From positions 1 to 64,000 of the forward strand of contig CASGED010000086.1 in assembly GCA_949300425.1 (NCBI GenBank): a stretch of DNA of 64,000 nt, given 5' to 3'. The translations under genes were made by a program, and so were the position numbers. Source of the stretch: an uncultured Bacteroides sp. Its GTDB lineage: Bacteria > Bacteroidota > Bacteroidia > Bacteroidales > Bacteroidaceae. The notes beneath the pieces are model-generated. The model was given only the letters and a program-made list of their open reading frames with translations. It had not been told where the DNA came from and searched no databases. Shown here one piece after another: positions 1-9,433 of this stretch (its first letter is position 1; every line of letters begins with the position of its first letter).

Positions 1-179
1 ACGCAGATGACGCAGATGGGACGGATGAACGCAGATTTAAAAAAGGGGCTTCGCCTGTCACCCCGAGCGTAGTCGAGGGGTCTCACATAAGGCTCAACTC
101 TGCGTTACATGAGGTGTCTCGACAAGCTCGACATGACAGATACCCCCAAATTAATCTGTGTATTCTGCGTCTTCTGCGT
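1..179. repeat. Nested inverted-repeat intergenic element, cut by the window edge
   Basis: Two pairs of arms are nested. The outer arms are 1-16 (ACGCAGATGACGCAGA) and 164-179, the reverse complement with one central mismatch. The inner arms are 55-77 (begins CTGTCACCCCGAGC) and 118-139, about three quarters complementary. The element holds no ORF. Its form suggests a non-coding, possibly MITE-like or REP-like interspersed repeat. The left end may continue outside the window. Confidence 0.6.
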
Positions 180-239
180 TCCCTGAGACAGATAAATTAT
201 CATTTACCTATCCATTTTATCCCAAACGAGCAGTCCGGT

Positions 240-340
240 TTTGGTAACCTGATTACCAAGCCTTGGTAATGAGATTACCAAAAGGTGGGAACGGCATTAC
301 CAAAGGGTGGGAACGAGATTACCAAAGGGTGGTAATCTCA
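240..340. repeat. 22-bp-period dyad array (core ATTACCAA)
   Basis: ATTACCAA starts at 252, 274, 296 and 318, exactly 22 bp apart. Inverted copies (TTGGTAAT, GGTAATCTC) are interleaved. The last unit forms a perfect dyad, GAGATTACC at 316-324 with GGTAATCTC at 331-339. The array lies upstream of the glycosyltransferase gene. It is one of several 22-bp arrays with different cores in this window. Function unknown. Confidence 0.7.
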
Positions 341-508
341 CTGGGAATGACAATCGGACTTCATAGAGATAAAAGTATTGATTATCAGACAAAAGGATTC
401 GTGGTGAATCCATTTTAATTTATGCGATAAATGGGAATGAAATTATCATCCGCCGGATGAACCAAACATTTTTCAAGCAAGTTCAAATGATTTCCGCCCG
501 ATTTACAC

Positions 509-516
509 TATCTTTG
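509..516 (+). promoter_or_regulatory. Putative -7 promoter element TATCTTTG
   Basis: It matches the Bacteroides -7 consensus TAnnTTTG and sits 12 bp upstream of the ATG at 529. No convincing -33 TTTG is present. If real, transcription would begin just before 529, which favours that start over the in-frame ATG at 457. Confidence 0.35.
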
Positions 517-528
517 CCCAAAAACTTC

Positions 529-1521
529 ATGAAGAAATATTCGGTCATTATCCCTGTATATAACCGTCCCGACGAAGTGGACGAACTGTTGCAAAGCCTC
601 GCAGAACAAACCTTTCGTGACTTTGAAGTCCTTGTCGTGGAAGACGGTTCCTCCATTCCGTGTCAAGACGTGACAACCCGGTACGAAGATTGCCTGGATA
701 TACATTATTACAATAAGCCCAATTCGGGTCCCGGACAAAGCCGTAACTATGGAGCTGAACGTAGCCGGGGCGAATACCTCATTATATTAGACTCCGACTG
801 CATCCTGCCGCCCGGCTATTTCGAAGCCATCGAAGAGGAATTACGCCGCGAACCGGCCGATGCTTTCGGAGGGCCTGACCGGGCACACGCTTCGTTCAGC
901 GACACGCAGAAAGCCATCAACTACTCCATGACTTCATTCTTCACCACCGGAGGCATACGGGGCGGACGCAAAAAGCTGGATAAGTTCTACCCCCGCAGTT
1001 TCAACATGGGCATCCGCCGCGAAGTCTACGAAGCCTTGGGCGGCTTCTCCCGGATGCGGTTTGGTGAAGACATCGATTTCAGCATCCGTATCTTCAAGGG
1101 CGGTTACCGCTGTCGGCTCTTCCCCGGAGCATGGGTGTACCACAAGCGCCGCACCGACCTGCGTAAGTTCTTCAAGCAGGTTCACAATTCCGGCATCGCG
1201 CGCATCAACCTTTATAAGAAGTACCCCGAATCGCTGAAACCGGTCCATCTGCTTCCCGGCCTGTTCACCTTGGGCGTGGTATTATTAGCCGTTTGCTCCG
1301 CGGCATGTCCGTATGCGTTGCTTCCTTTGCTACTCTACGCCTTGTTGGTGTGTGTCGACTCCGGCCTACAGAACCATAGCCTGCGTATCGGCATCCTTTC
1401 CGTTGCCGCCGCCTACATTCAGCTCATCGGCTACGGCACCGGTTTCTGGCGCGCATGGTGGCGGCGCTGTATACTCCATAAAGGCGAGTTCGAAGCATTT
1501 CAGAAGAACTTTTATAACTAA
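529..1521 (+). CDS. Family 2 glycosyltransferase, membrane-anchored
   Basis: Predicted to move a sugar from a nucleotide-sugar donor to a surface glycan or lipid acceptor at the inner face of the cytoplasmic membrane. From the ATG at 529 it is 330 residues. The GT-A fold opens with YSVIIPVYNRPDEV and continues through SGPGQSRNYG to the metal-binding DSD (about residue 88). GEDIDFS supplies the likely catalytic base region. Two or three hydrophobic segments near the C-terminus (LLPGLFTLGVVLLAV and following) are probable membrane helices. An in-frame ATG at 457 would add 24 residues that are not typical of the family, and a -7 element lies between the two starts. radC begins 3 bp downstream. 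The acceptor cannot be told from sequence. Confidence 0.85.
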   Translation: MKKYSVIIPVYNRPDEVDELLQSLAEQTFRDFEVLVVEDGSSIPCQDVTTRYEDCLDIHYYNKPNSGPGQSRNYGAERSRGEYLIILDSDCILPPGYFEAIEEELRREPADAFGGPDRAHASFSDTQKAINYSMTSFFTTGGIRGGRKKLDKFYPRSFNMGIRREVYEALGGFSRMRFGEDIDFSIRIFKGGYRCRLFPGAWVYHKRRTDLRKFFKQVHNSGIARINLYKKYPESLKPVHLLPGLFTLGVVLLAVCSAACPYALLPLLLYALLVCVDSGLQNHSLRIGILSVAAAYIQLIGYGTGFWRAWWRRCILHKGEFEAFQKNFYN

Positions 1522-1524
1522 ATT

Positions 1525-2214
1525 ATGCAGAAACTAAGCATCAACCAATGGGCCGAGGAAGACCGCCCACGGGAGAAAATGATACAGAAAGGAGCCGAAG
1601 CGCTGACCGACGCAGAGCTGCTGGGCATCCTGATAGGTTCCGGAAGCACGGACGAGAGTGCCGTATCCCTGATGCAGCGCATCTTGGCCGCCTGCGACAA
1701 CAACCTGAACCAGCTTGCCAAATGGGAGGTACGGGACTTTGCCCACTTCAAAGGCATGGGACCGGCCAAAAGCATCACCGTCATGGCCGCTTTAGAGTTA
1801 GGGAAACGACGGAATCTGCAAATGCAGGCTGAACGGCAGTACATCCGGTCATCGGTCGACATCTACAAACTGTTTCACCCGCTGTTGTGCGACCTGCCCA
1901 CCGAGGAATTTTGGGTATTGTTGCTCAACCAGGCATCCAAGGTAATAGACAAGGTCAGAATCAGCCGCGGAGGCATCGACCAAACGACAGCCGACGTGCG
2001 TACCATTCTGCGCGAAGCTCTCATTAAACGCGCCACTCAAATAGCCTTGGTACACAATCATCCATCCGGGAATCTTCATCCCAGCAACGACGACCTCCGG
2101 TTGACCCAAGCCGCACAAAGAGCCGCCGCTACGATGAACATCCGCCTCATCGACCACCTCGTCATCACTGACGGCAGCTACTACAGTTTCAATGACGAAG
2201 GACGGTTGGAATAA
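1525..2214 (+). CDS. radC: RadC family protein (JAB/MPN+ domain)
   Basis: 229 residues, the usual RadC length. The N-terminal part carries a helix-hairpin-helix-like stretch (FKGMGPAKSITVMAA, about 75-89). The C-terminal RadC/JAB domain keeps the metalloprotease-like motif HNHPSGN (177-183) followed by SNDD (187-190), with EE at 127-128 as the acidic partner. The family was once linked to DNA repair, but the biochemical role is not established. It starts 3 bp after the upstream glycosyltransferase stop codon, so the two are probably co-transcribed. Confidence 0.92.
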   Translation: MQKLSINQWAEEDRPREKMIQKGAEALTDAELLGILIGSGSTDESAVSLMQRILAACDNNLNQLAKWEVRDFAHFKGMGPAKSITVMAALELGKRRNLQMQAERQYIRSSVDIYKLFHPLLCDLPTEEFWVLLLNQASKVIDKVRISRGGIDQTTADVRTILREALIKRATQIALVHNHPSGNLHPSNDDLRLTQAAQRAAATMNIRLIDHLVITDGSYYSFNDEGRLE

Positions 2215-2306
2215 GGGGGAAAAGTGCGGCACGTCAGCGAAGCCAGGAAAAAAACAGACGAAAAAGAGAGTGTGTCAAGATAAGGATAAAAAAACAGATG
2301 TTATAA

Positions 2307-2912
2307 ATGAGTATGGAGTTAGCGGTAATTCAACGTAAGATTTACGAAGTGAGAGGTACGAAAGTAATGTTGGACAAAGATTTGGCGGAACTTTATCAAG
2401 TCACAACAGGGAACTTGAACAAGACGGTAAAAAGGAACATCAAAAGGTTTCCGCCTGATTTTATGTTCCAACTCACTTCTGAAGAATGGGAGGCTTTAAG
2501 ATTCCAAAATGGAATCATAAAGGCAGGTAGAGGTGAACACACAAAGTATCTTCCTCACGCTTTCACGGAACAGGGGCTTGCGATGTTGTCGGGGGTGCTG
2601 AACAGCGATTTGGCCATAGATGTTAATATAGGCATAATGCGGGCATTTGTCGCTATCCGGCAAGGCTTGTCGCAAGTAAGCAACAACAAGGAATTGGAGG
2701 AGTTGAAAGCCCGGATGAAAGAACTGGAAGCAATCAGTGAGGAAACCATGAGCGCAATTACTGATTTGTCAGAAGATACCCGGAAGGAAATCGATGATAT
2801 TTATTTGGCTCTCTCACAGCTTGCCAACAAACAGAAGAAGATGGGCACGCCAAACAGAATAGGGTATAAAGCTATCCAAGAAAGGCGAAACGGGGAGAAT
2901 AAGACAGAATAA
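2307..2912 (+). CDS. ORF6N domain protein
   Basis: 201 residues. The N-terminal ~95 residues match the ORF6N domain ([20 protein letters not shown], then [19 protein letters not shown] and [10 protein letters not shown]), a DNA-binding module first noted in phage antirepressor-like proteins and common in Bacteroidota genomes. Residues ~115-175 are charged and probably coiled coil ([18 protein letters not shown]). It stands alone, about 90 bp after radC, and faces a convergent operon. It could be a remnant of a mobile element, but no phage or transposon genes flank it. Target unknown. Confidence 0.8.
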   Translation: MSMELAVIQRKIYEVRGTKVMLDKDLAELYQVTTGNLNKTVKRNIKRFPPDFMFQLTSEEWEALRFQNGIIKAGRGEHTKYLPHAFTEQGLAMLSGVLNSDLAIDVNIGIMRAFVAIRQGLSQVSNNKELEELKARMKELEAISEETMSAITDLSEDTRKEIDDIYLALSQLANKQKKMGTPNRIGYKAIQERRNGENKTE

Positions 2913-2989
2913 TACCCAATAAGCGCAAATAAGACAAAACTTTTTTAGTATGCTTTGAGGGACACCTCGAAATCATATAAAAAAGGAAA

Positions 2990-3028
2990 GAGAGTGCGCC
3001 AAAACAGGAAAGGCGCACCCTCTTTTTA
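2990..3028. terminator. Bidirectional terminator hairpin
   Basis: GTGCGCC at 2994-3000 pairs with GGCGCAC at 3012-3018, extended by AGAG/CTCT pairs, with A/T-rich runs on both sides. It sits between the convergent ORF6N gene and the outer-membrane protein gene and can serve both. Confidence 0.65.
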
Positions 3029-3052
3029 TTGATATCCACTGACCTTCGCAGA

Positions 3053-4474
3053 TTACCCGCCAAAGGTAACGTTAAATCCGAAGCTGACGTTCATGTTGGC
3101 ACTGCCTACAGGTATGAACTGCGGGCTGACCTTGCCCATCAGATGGTCCATACCGATAAAGAAGTTGAACCCACGCGGATGGAAGTTCAGCAGCCAGCCG
3201 AAAGAAGAACCAAACGAAGACAGGCCATAGTTGACACCGGCATCAAACCATTTGAGAGGAGCCACATTGGCCGAAAGGCGTCCTTCAGACCAACTGTATT
3301 GTCCGTTGATACGGGTAGAAGACAAGAAACCGAAACGCAACTTATCGTAGAACGGGAATACGTATTCAGCGCCGATGTTCAAGGTAGCGGCTAACGAAGT
3401 GGTACGTTTTGCTCCATTTTCCCGGCGGTGGAAACTTGCATAGTCTTCCAGATCATCACCGAGAGCCTCCAACTGGCTGTCCAATGAATTGGGATCATCG
3501 TCACCCAATTCAGAATCTACAGCAATGTTTTGGAAACCATCAAACTCCCAAGCCGCATTGCTCGTAGCCGCCTTGACGTTGTTGTTCCATGAAATGAAAC
3601 CTAAATCGAGGATGGCGGCCGAAATGGTCAGGTCGTCCAACACCTTGTAAGAAGCGCCCAAGTCGACAGCCAGACCGAAACCGCCCAATCCCGGACTGTC
3701 CACATCGATGTTATCCCAATCTATCAAGTCATTCTGGCTGGGGTTAGTCACGTCCTTGCCGCTCTCCTGCTTGGTGGGCATTACCAATCCTTTCAAAGAA
3801 GCGTTCATCTCACCGTTGGCTTTCACCATCCATTTGTCTTGCGACAACGTAACGTCCATGTCTGTCATCTCCATGCTGATGTTGGCACCGCCAAATAAGA
3901 ATTTCAACTTACCGCCCACGTTCAGTCGGTCGTTGATTTGGTGCGAGTGTCCCAAGGCCAGTTCTACGTAGTTATTCGATTGGATGCCCAAATCCTCCAT
4001 GTGATAATGAGTGTCACTGCTGCTCATCCCCATCTTCATGAATGCGAATAAATCTTTGGGAAGAGCCATGCCGGTATTGGAACGCAAGCCGAGTTCAATC
4101 GTATTGAAGCCTCCCCACGCCTTAAAACCGGCAGACAAGAGCGTCAGGTTGATGTTGGCGTTGATGCGGTTGTTGTTCTTCAATCCGTCCAAGAACTCCT
4201 GTCCATTGATGCTGGAGTGCATGAAAGTGACCAACCGGTCATTCTGCGGATAAAGGAAAGTGCCCAAACCGACATTGCCTTGCGTGCCGATATTGATATT
4301 GCCCAATATGGGAATGCTGATGTAGTTGCGTTCAGCGGAGAATGCCGGATTCAACTGATGACGGAAGGTATAACCTTCCAAGAAATATCCGGAGTGTAAG
4401 GCCTGTGCCGAAGCCGTCAGACACGAACCTGCCAATACGGCGGCGGTCAAAAGTGTATATATCTTGGTTTTCAT
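3053..4474 (-). CDS. DUF5723-type outer-membrane beta-barrel protein
   Basis: 473 residues with a signal peptide (first ~23 residues, ending LTASAQ). The mature part has alternating short amphipathic strands with many Gly/Asn/aromatic residues (ILGNINIGTQGNVGLGTFLY, FNFFIGMDHLMGKVSPQFIP) and ends in a strand-like VSFGFNVTFGG. This is the pattern of the Bacteroidota DUF5723 family of predicted outer-membrane barrels, related in form to PorV/PorP-type proteins. The function of the family is unknown. It is 29 bp downstream of a large lipoprotein gene on the same strand, so the two probably form one operon and may act together at the outer membrane. Confidence 0.75.
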   Translation of the reverse strand: MKTKIYTLLTAAVLAGSCLTASAQALHSGYFLEGYTFRHQLNPAFSAERNYISIPILGNINIGTQGNVGLGTFLYPQNDRLVTFMHSSINGQEFLDGLKNNNRINANINLTLLSAGFKAWGGFNTIELGLRSNTGMALPKDLFAFMKMGMSSSDTHYHMEDLGIQSNNYVELALGHSHQINDRLNVGGKLKFLFGGANISMEMTDMDVTLSQDKWMVKANGEMNASLKGLVMPTKQESGKDVTNPSQNDLIDWDNIDVDSPGLGGFGLAVDLGASYKVLDDLTISAAILDLGFISWNNNVKAATSNAAWEFDGFQNIAVDSELGDDDPNSLDSQLEALGDDLEDYASFHRRENGAKRTTSLAATLNIGAEYVFPFYDKLRFGFLSSTRINGQYSWSEGRLSANVAPLKWFDAGVNYGLSSFGSSFGWLLNFHPRGFNFFIGMDHLMGKVSPQFIPVGSANMNVSFGFNVTFGG

Positions 4475-4503
4475 AACATCTAAATGAAATGGGTTGATTG
4501 ATT

Positions 4504-6246
4504 TTAATTCAAGTCTACGGTCACTCCACCCTTAACGGTGATTACAACATTATCAAGCGTTAACGCCTGTTGTGTGTTCAGCACTGTGCCTTGGTGTTCT
4601 GCCGGAATCGTAGCTTTCACTTCGTAAGAGATACCATCCAAACGGATCAGCGCATCGTCCGTATGCGCCTCCAGACGGATAGTCAGATTATTAGTCGAAG
4701 GACTGGCCGGCGTGCCTGCATTGACGTTGCCTTCCACCGTAGCCGTGATGTCATCCATCACGTTGCCGTTCATGTCGATGGCGTTTGCGGACAATACCAT
4801 GGACAAAGGAATCGTGTTCGTAGCGTTCAAAGATACTTCCGCATGACGGACATCCAAATCTTCCACATCACCGTTCCAGCCGTCCATCTGGTCGCTGTAG
4901 ACGATCTCCGTGCCGCTGTTGAACTGCAACGGAGCTACCACGTTATAATCAGTCTTTACGGTGTAACCGCTACCCAGTTTGATGTTGACGGGGGCTTGAA
5001 CAGCGGTAGCCACAATATTCTCCGTGCGTATTTCATCGGGAATGGTAGCTATCAGGTTGTTGATGTCAGCCACCGTAATGATGTCATCCGCCTCAATGCC
5101 CGTTTCGTCAGTCAGGCGGTGCAGACAAATGGCGTAATCCGTCACGTTAGCCGGAATAACGATTTGTCCGGCTCCGCCTGTCGTGTTCCCTAATACCACC
5201 GTACTCAGCAGTTTCCCGTCCTTATAGGGTTTCATTTCCGCAGTGAAATTGACGGCCACCGGAGAGCCATTGGTAATATATAAGAAAATCTTCGGGTCGG
5301 TCATGTCAATTTTCACCCTTTCGTCCTGTAAAAACTCAGGAAGATCATTAATGGTTACCGGATCGATGGTGATGTCTATTTGCGGATTGACAACGGCGGT
5401 CACTTCTGTAAAGTTTATGTTACCAATGTTCAATTCCGTATTAAGAATCAATTGCAAGTCTCGCTGGGTGATAAAATCCTCCGCGTTCATGTAAGCACGC
5501 CCCTCCACAGGAATAGTGCCGTTGACAACCAAATGTCCGGGAGCGACCAAGCCTTCACCTGCCGGCATCCGATTGAAGTCAATAGCGGAGAGAGTGACAG
5601 GGATGGACAGCCCCGCACCGCTGGCGATTGCCACATCCGCATTTAAAGTCAACACATGACTGTCCTCCACGGTGAAACGAGCATCGTTACATCCGATGGT
5701 CATGTAATCAGGGAAAGTTATCCTGAAGCCCTGCCCCAAATGCAAATTCTTAGCGTTTCCATTGAATGTCAGGTTCAAAGAAGCGGCAGCCTCCGTATTG
5801 ACATGATGCAAAGCCACCACGTCCGCGGTTACATCCGTCTTGTTGATAGCGAAAGACGCCTCGGTGTCTACGGTCGTTTCCGTAGCTTGCGCCGGAACAT
5901 ATTGGAAATACAAATCTGTTGTAGAAGCCGTGGTCTCGATTTGACTTCCTTCCACCGTAACGCCCTCTACATTCACCGTAGATTCAGTTCCCTCTCCGTT
6001 CATGGTCAACGCATAGTCACCGTTTGCATCGGCCCGCACGTCACTTTCCGGGTCTAAATCGAAGATTTTTTCCAACGTGATAAGGTCGGTGTTACTGCCG
6101 GGAATACTCAGATTCTCCCCGCCCACCGTGATGGTCATGTCTACATCTTTGCTCAGGTCGTAATCGTTGTCCACACATGCGGAGAAGCTGAGCAATGACA
6201 ACAAGAACAGACCTTGAAATGCTCTGGTTTTAAAATGTTTGTTCAT
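4504..6246 (-). CDS. Large secreted lipoprotein of unknown function
   Basis: 580 residues from the ATG at 6246; an in-frame ATG at 6258 adds four. A type II signal peptide ends in the lipobox LSFSAC, so Cys24 would be lipidated. The mature start (VDNDYDLSKDVDMTITVGGE) resembles lipoproteins seen in many Bacteroidota. The rest is rich in beta strands, with repeated TVNVEGVTVEG-like segments and several NxTxxxPVxITL blocks that suggest tandem immunoglobulin-like or barrel-associated domains. I cannot name the family with confidence. The first gene of a two-gene operon with the outer-membrane barrel gene; a promoter element is just upstream. Confidence 0.65.
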   Translation of the reverse strand: MNKHFKTRAFQGLFLLSLLSFSACVDNDYDLSKDVDMTITVGGENLSIPGSNTDLITLEKIFDLDPESDVRADANGDYALTMNGEGTESTVNVEGVTVEGSQIETTASTTDLYFQYVPAQATETTVDTEASFAINKTDVTADVVALHHVNTEAAASLNLTFNGNAKNLHLGQGFRITFPDYMTIGCNDARFTVEDSHVLTLNADVAIASGAGLSIPVTLSAIDFNRMPAGEGLVAPGHLVVNGTIPVEGRAYMNAEDFITQRDLQLILNTELNIGNINFTEVTAVVNPQIDITIDPVTINDLPEFLQDERVKIDMTDPKIFLYITNGSPVAVNFTAEMKPYKDGKLLSTVVLGNTTGGAGQIVIPANVTDYAICLHRLTDETGIEADDIITVADINNLIATIPDEIRTENIVATAVQAPVNIKLGSGYTVKTDYNVVAPLQFNSGTEIVYSDQMDGWNGDVEDLDVRHAEVSLNATNTIPLSMVLSANAIDMNGNVMDDITATVEGNVNAGTPASPSTNNLTIRLEAHTDDALIRLDGISYEVKATIPAEHQGTVLNTQQALTLDNVVITVKGGVTVDLN

Positions 6247-6278
6247 AATGCTGTTCATTTAAAATAAAAAAACAGCGG

Positions 6279-6286
6279 CAAAGATA
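6279..6286 (-). promoter_or_regulatory. Putative -7 promoter element TATCTTTG
   Basis: On the minus strand TATCTTTG lies 32 bp upstream of the lipoprotein ATG at 6246. It fits TAnnTTTG; no clear -33 element is seen. Confidence 0.5.
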
Positions 6287-6395
6287 TTAAATATTCTAAT
6301 AGGATGTTCTTCACGCCCGAAAAAATGATATGAAATTCTCATTTCATTCTGCAAAGGATAAGATGCCGAACAGGTACAAGATATCCCGCGTCAGA

Positions 6396-6461
6396 GAGGA
6401 TTATCCTATTTTCAAAAGAGGATTATCCTCTCCGCCATATAGGATTATCCTCTTTTGAATA
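6396..6461. repeat. 22-bp-period dyad array (core AGGATTATCCT)
   Basis: Three units start at 6396, 6418 and 6440, exactly 22 bp apart. Each holds the palindrome AGGATTATCCT (flanked by G/C in the first two). The ten bases between cores differ. It lies between the lipoprotein operon promoter and the end of the next minus-strand gene. Confidence 0.75.
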
Positions 6462-6483
6462 TCAGATGAACTGATAAAGAAAG

Positions 6484-7251
6484 TCACGAAGCGTGATACA
6501 CGTCGTGATAGTGGCGTTTATCTGTATTGAGGCTGCAAGTGGCGTCAATACCCGCTTGTTGCAATCGAGTTGTTATTTCCGGCAATTGTTTACGGGGGAC
6601 ACGTCCGATGTAAAACAAACGATAGCGATAGTCTTTATCCAACAATTCCATGACGTGGGTGGCGTTCAACTCACGGGCAAACTCAAAATTCACTTTGCGC
6701 AAGTCTTTATAAAGATAGCGTATTTCGCGGCCGGCACTCATGACAATCAGTGCATCCGCCTCCATCTTCAAGTAGCAAAAGCGTGCCTGCAACAGATAAA
6801 TGGAGTAAAGGCTCATGCCGAAGAACAAAAGAGACAAGACAAAACAGACCGCCGTATGGATGGTGACAATGCGCAGCCCCAAGTAAAAACAGGCGGCAAA
6901 GATGGCCAGGTACCACAACATGTAGAGCGACAAGCGCCGGTAAGTGACAGCCGGCTGAGGGGCTTTGTTTTTTACGCCCGGCGTATAGTTGGCAAAAGGA
7001 ATCTCGTGCATCAACAGCGTATGTATCAAAGCCGTAGGATGATTGCGAAGATGGACGGTCAGCACCTTTTCTCCACCGGACTTCAACTGGAGGGTCAGCA
7101 ATCCCGGACCATATAAATTGGCTGAGCTATGCACATCAGGTTCGGGCGTATAACGCTGCATGAAACGGAAGCTCTGAATGTCATCCAAAACGACGCGATG
7201 CTTCCGCAGATACGTTGTGGCACGTCGGATTTCTTTCTCAGTGGCTTTCAT
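6484..7251 (-). CDS. Hypothetical two-helix membrane protein
   Basis: 255 residues. Residues ~108-128 and ~132-154 are two adjacent hydrophobic helices (YMLWYLAIFAACFYLGL, AVCFVLSLLFFGMSLYSIYL). The N-terminal ~100 residues and C-terminal ~100 residues are soluble and probably on the same side of the membrane. The C-terminal part has basic and aromatic residues in a PH-like or regulatory-domain-like pattern (AGREIRYLYKDLRKVNFEF), but I do not recognise a family. It starts 2 bp after the stop of the 7TM-HD gene and is surely in the same operon, so a link to that signalling enzyme is plausible but unproven. Confidence 0.6.
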   Translation of the reverse strand: MKATEKEIRRATTYLRKHRVVLDDIQSFRFMQRYTPEPDVHSSANLYGPGLLTLQLKSGGEKVLTVHLRNHPTALIHTLLMHEIPFANYTPGVKNKAPQPAVTYRRLSLYMLWYLAIFAACFYLGLRIVTIHTAVCFVLSLLFFGMSLYSIYLLQARFCYLKMEADALIVMSAGREIRYLYKDLRKVNFEFARELNATHVMELLDKDYRYRLFYIGRVPRKQLPEITTRLQQAGIDATCSLNTDKRHYHDVYHAS

Positions 7252-7253
7252 GG

Positions 7254-9335
7254 CTATTCTTTTTTAGGTTCTTCTTTCTTTAATTCCGGATAGCTGATAC
7301 GCGTATGGTAGATAGTCTTCAGCTTTTCCTTGAAGACTTCTTTCACGGTGGCAATGTCCTTGAAGGTGATGGGACACTCTTTGAAGTAACCCTCGTCCAC
7401 TTGCGAGTCGATAATCTTGTCCACCAGGTTGCCGATGCTGGCTTCGGTGTATTCGGGCAGACTGCGCGAGGCGGCTTCCACGGCATCGGCCATCATGAGG
7501 ATAGCCTGCTCTTTGGTGAACGGATTAGGACCGGGATAGGTAAACTTCGCTTCGTCCGGCTCCTGTCCGGGGTGTTCGTTCTTCCAGGAAATGTAGAAGT
7601 ATTTAGTCTTTCCCTTGCCGTGGTGGGTGGAGATGAAATCTTTAATCACTTTGGGCAGGTTGTTCTTTTCAGCCAGCTTCAGGCCGTCTGTCACGTGGCT
7701 GATAACCACTTGGGCACTTTGTTCGTAGCTCAGGTTTTTATGCGGATTGATGCCTCCCTGCTGATTTTCGGTGAAGAATACGGGATTTTCCATCTTGCCA
7801 ATGTCATGATATAACGCACCGGTACGCACCAACTGGCTTTTGGCGCCGATGCGATTGGCTGCTTCCGCGGCCAGATTGGCTACCTGCATGGAGTGCTGGA
7901 AGGTGCCGGGCACGGTCTCGGACATGCGGCGCAGCAAAGGCGTGTTGATGTTGGACAACTCCACAAGCGTAACGTTGGAGGTGAAACCAAACGTCTTTTC
8001 CAACAGGAACAATAAGGGATAAGTGAAGAGCAGCAGGATGCCGTTGATGACAAAGTAGATGTACATCCGCCCGTTCAGCTTGGAGAGGTCGTTTTCGGTT
8101 ATCATCTCGAACGCGAAGTAGAGCAGGGCGTAGGTGAGGATGACCAATACGGCACTCTTGAACAACTGCGAGCGTTGCGACAATTCCCTCAGGCTGTATA
8201 TAGCCGCCAGGCCGGCGGTGAGTTGCAACAAGATGAACTCATGCGGATAGCGCAGGCAGATGGAACATATTAATATGGTAATGACGTGCGTAATGAAAGC
8301 CGTGCGCGAGTCGAGGAACACGCGGATAACCATAGGCAGCATGGCGTAAGGCAACACATAAACGTTCAGGAAGTTATTAGCCACCATCGAGGCCGTTACC
8401 ACACAATAAATCATGACGAGCGCGAAGAGCAGCGAAAGACTCGCTTTGCGGTTGTAGTAATCCTTGCGGAAGAGGTCGAGGTAGAGCATGAAGCAGAGCA
8501 TGAAGATGCTGACGTACACCAGCTGCCCTACCCACATCAGACGCTTTTGGCCCACGCTTTGGTTGCGTTTCTCCGATTCTTTCTTCAGGCTTTCCAGAAT
8601 ATTGTAAGTCTCGGAGTTTACAATTTCCCCACGGTCGATAATTTTTTGCCCGGTAAGGACGATGCCTTTCGCCCACGAGTAATTTTCCAGCATCTCTTGC
8701 TTGGCGCTCTCCGTACGCTCGGTGTCGTACGTCAGGTTCGGCTCCAGATATTCATTCAGCTGGTAATGGCGTAGGATGCCGGGGTGATAATGCACTGTGT
8801 CGTTCTCCAAAAGCAACTGATAGGCCTGCTTAACCGACAACAGACTGCTGACTTCCTGCGAATACGCCATCTTTTGGTCTACGATGCGTATTTCATCATG
8901 CGCGCTGTCCTTTTGCAGGCTTGCCAGCGCATCGGTGTCCATGATACCCTGTTTATAGACCTTGTTCAGCATCCGTTCGATGTAAGGCAGGTATTTCCGG
9001 TCGGTCGCGCTTCCCGGAGTCGTAGCGTTATATCTTTCTCTCAGTTTGTTGATGGCCGTCTGTGCCGCCTGGCTATTGAGCGTATAGTAAGGCTGAAAGT
9101 TTCGCAAAATGCTGTCCTGCTCATGCTTCACCTCCTCGGCCGTCTTGTAGATGGGGAAATCGAAGGTTGCCATCAGCTGTCCGTACTTCCAGGGCTTGTT
9201 GATATCAAACTGATAGTTGAACTTTCCGTCACTGGGCAGAAAGTAGACAATGACGAGCACCGTACCGATGAAAATGAGCGCTTTATATAGCAAATCTCTA
9301 TAATTCACCGTCCTTTTTGTATTGAAACTATTCAT
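7254..9335 (-). CDS. 7TM-HD phosphohydrolase (PgpH-like cyclic-di-AMP phosphodiesterase)
   Basis: 693 residues from MNSFNTKRT; a 13-residue upstream extension in the same frame is unlikely. Order: one N-terminal membrane helix (LIFIGTVLVIVYFLP), an extracytoplasmic 7TMR-HDED-type region (~40-270), a block of about seven helices (~275-460), then a cytoplasmic HD domain. The HD metal ligands are visible as FQHSMQVA, ALYHDIGKME, VISHVTDGL and ISTHHGKGK. Members of this family, such as PgpH, hydrolyse cyclic di-AMP. The enzyme would therefore lower this second messenger, which controls osmolyte balance and wall stress. It is transcribed with the membrane protein gene downstream and diverges from gltX. 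Confidence 0.88.
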   Translation of the reverse strand: MNSFNTKRTVNYRDLLYKALIFIGTVLVIVYFLPSDGKFNYQFDINKPWKYGQLMATFDFPIYKTAEEVKHEQDSILRNFQPYYTLNSQAAQTAINKLRERYNATTPGSATDRKYLPYIERMLNKVYKQGIMDTDALASLQKDSAHDEIRIVDQKMAYSQEVSSLLSVKQAYQLLLENDTVHYHPGILRHYQLNEYLEPNLTYDTERTESAKQEMLENYSWAKGIVLTGQKIIDRGEIVNSETYNILESLKKESEKRNQSVGQKRLMWVGQLVYVSIFMLCFMLYLDLFRKDYYNRKASLSLLFALVMIYCVVTASMVANNFLNVYVLPYAMLPMVIRVFLDSRTAFITHVITILICSICLRYPHEFILLQLTAGLAAIYSLRELSQRSQLFKSAVLVILTYALLYFAFEMITENDLSKLNGRMYIYFVINGILLLFTYPLLFLLEKTFGFTSNVTLVELSNINTPLLRRMSETVPGTFQHSMQVANLAAEAANRIGAKSQLVRTGALYHDIGKMENPVFFTENQQGGINPHKNLSYEQSAQVVISHVTDGLKLAEKNNLPKVIKDFISTHHGKGKTKYFYISWKNEHPGQEPDEAKFTYPGPNPFTKEQAILMMADAVEAASRSLPEYTEASIGNLVDKIIDSQVDEGYFKECPITFKDIATVKEVFKEKLKTIYHTRISYPELKKEEPKKE

Positions 9336-9393
9336 ATCTGTCGAAATTTTTGCGAAAAGTACGAAAAAAAACAATGATATGGAAAAAAACGCT

Positions 9394-9401
9394 TAATTTT
9401 G
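9394..9401 (+). promoter_or_regulatory. Putative -7 promoter element TAATTTTG for gltX
   Basis: TAATTTTG fits TAnnTTTG, 32 bp upstream of the gltX ATG at 9434. No good -33 TTTG is visible. Confidence 0.4.
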
Positions 9402-9433
9402 CCACCTAAAATATTATAAAGAATAGTTTGCAT

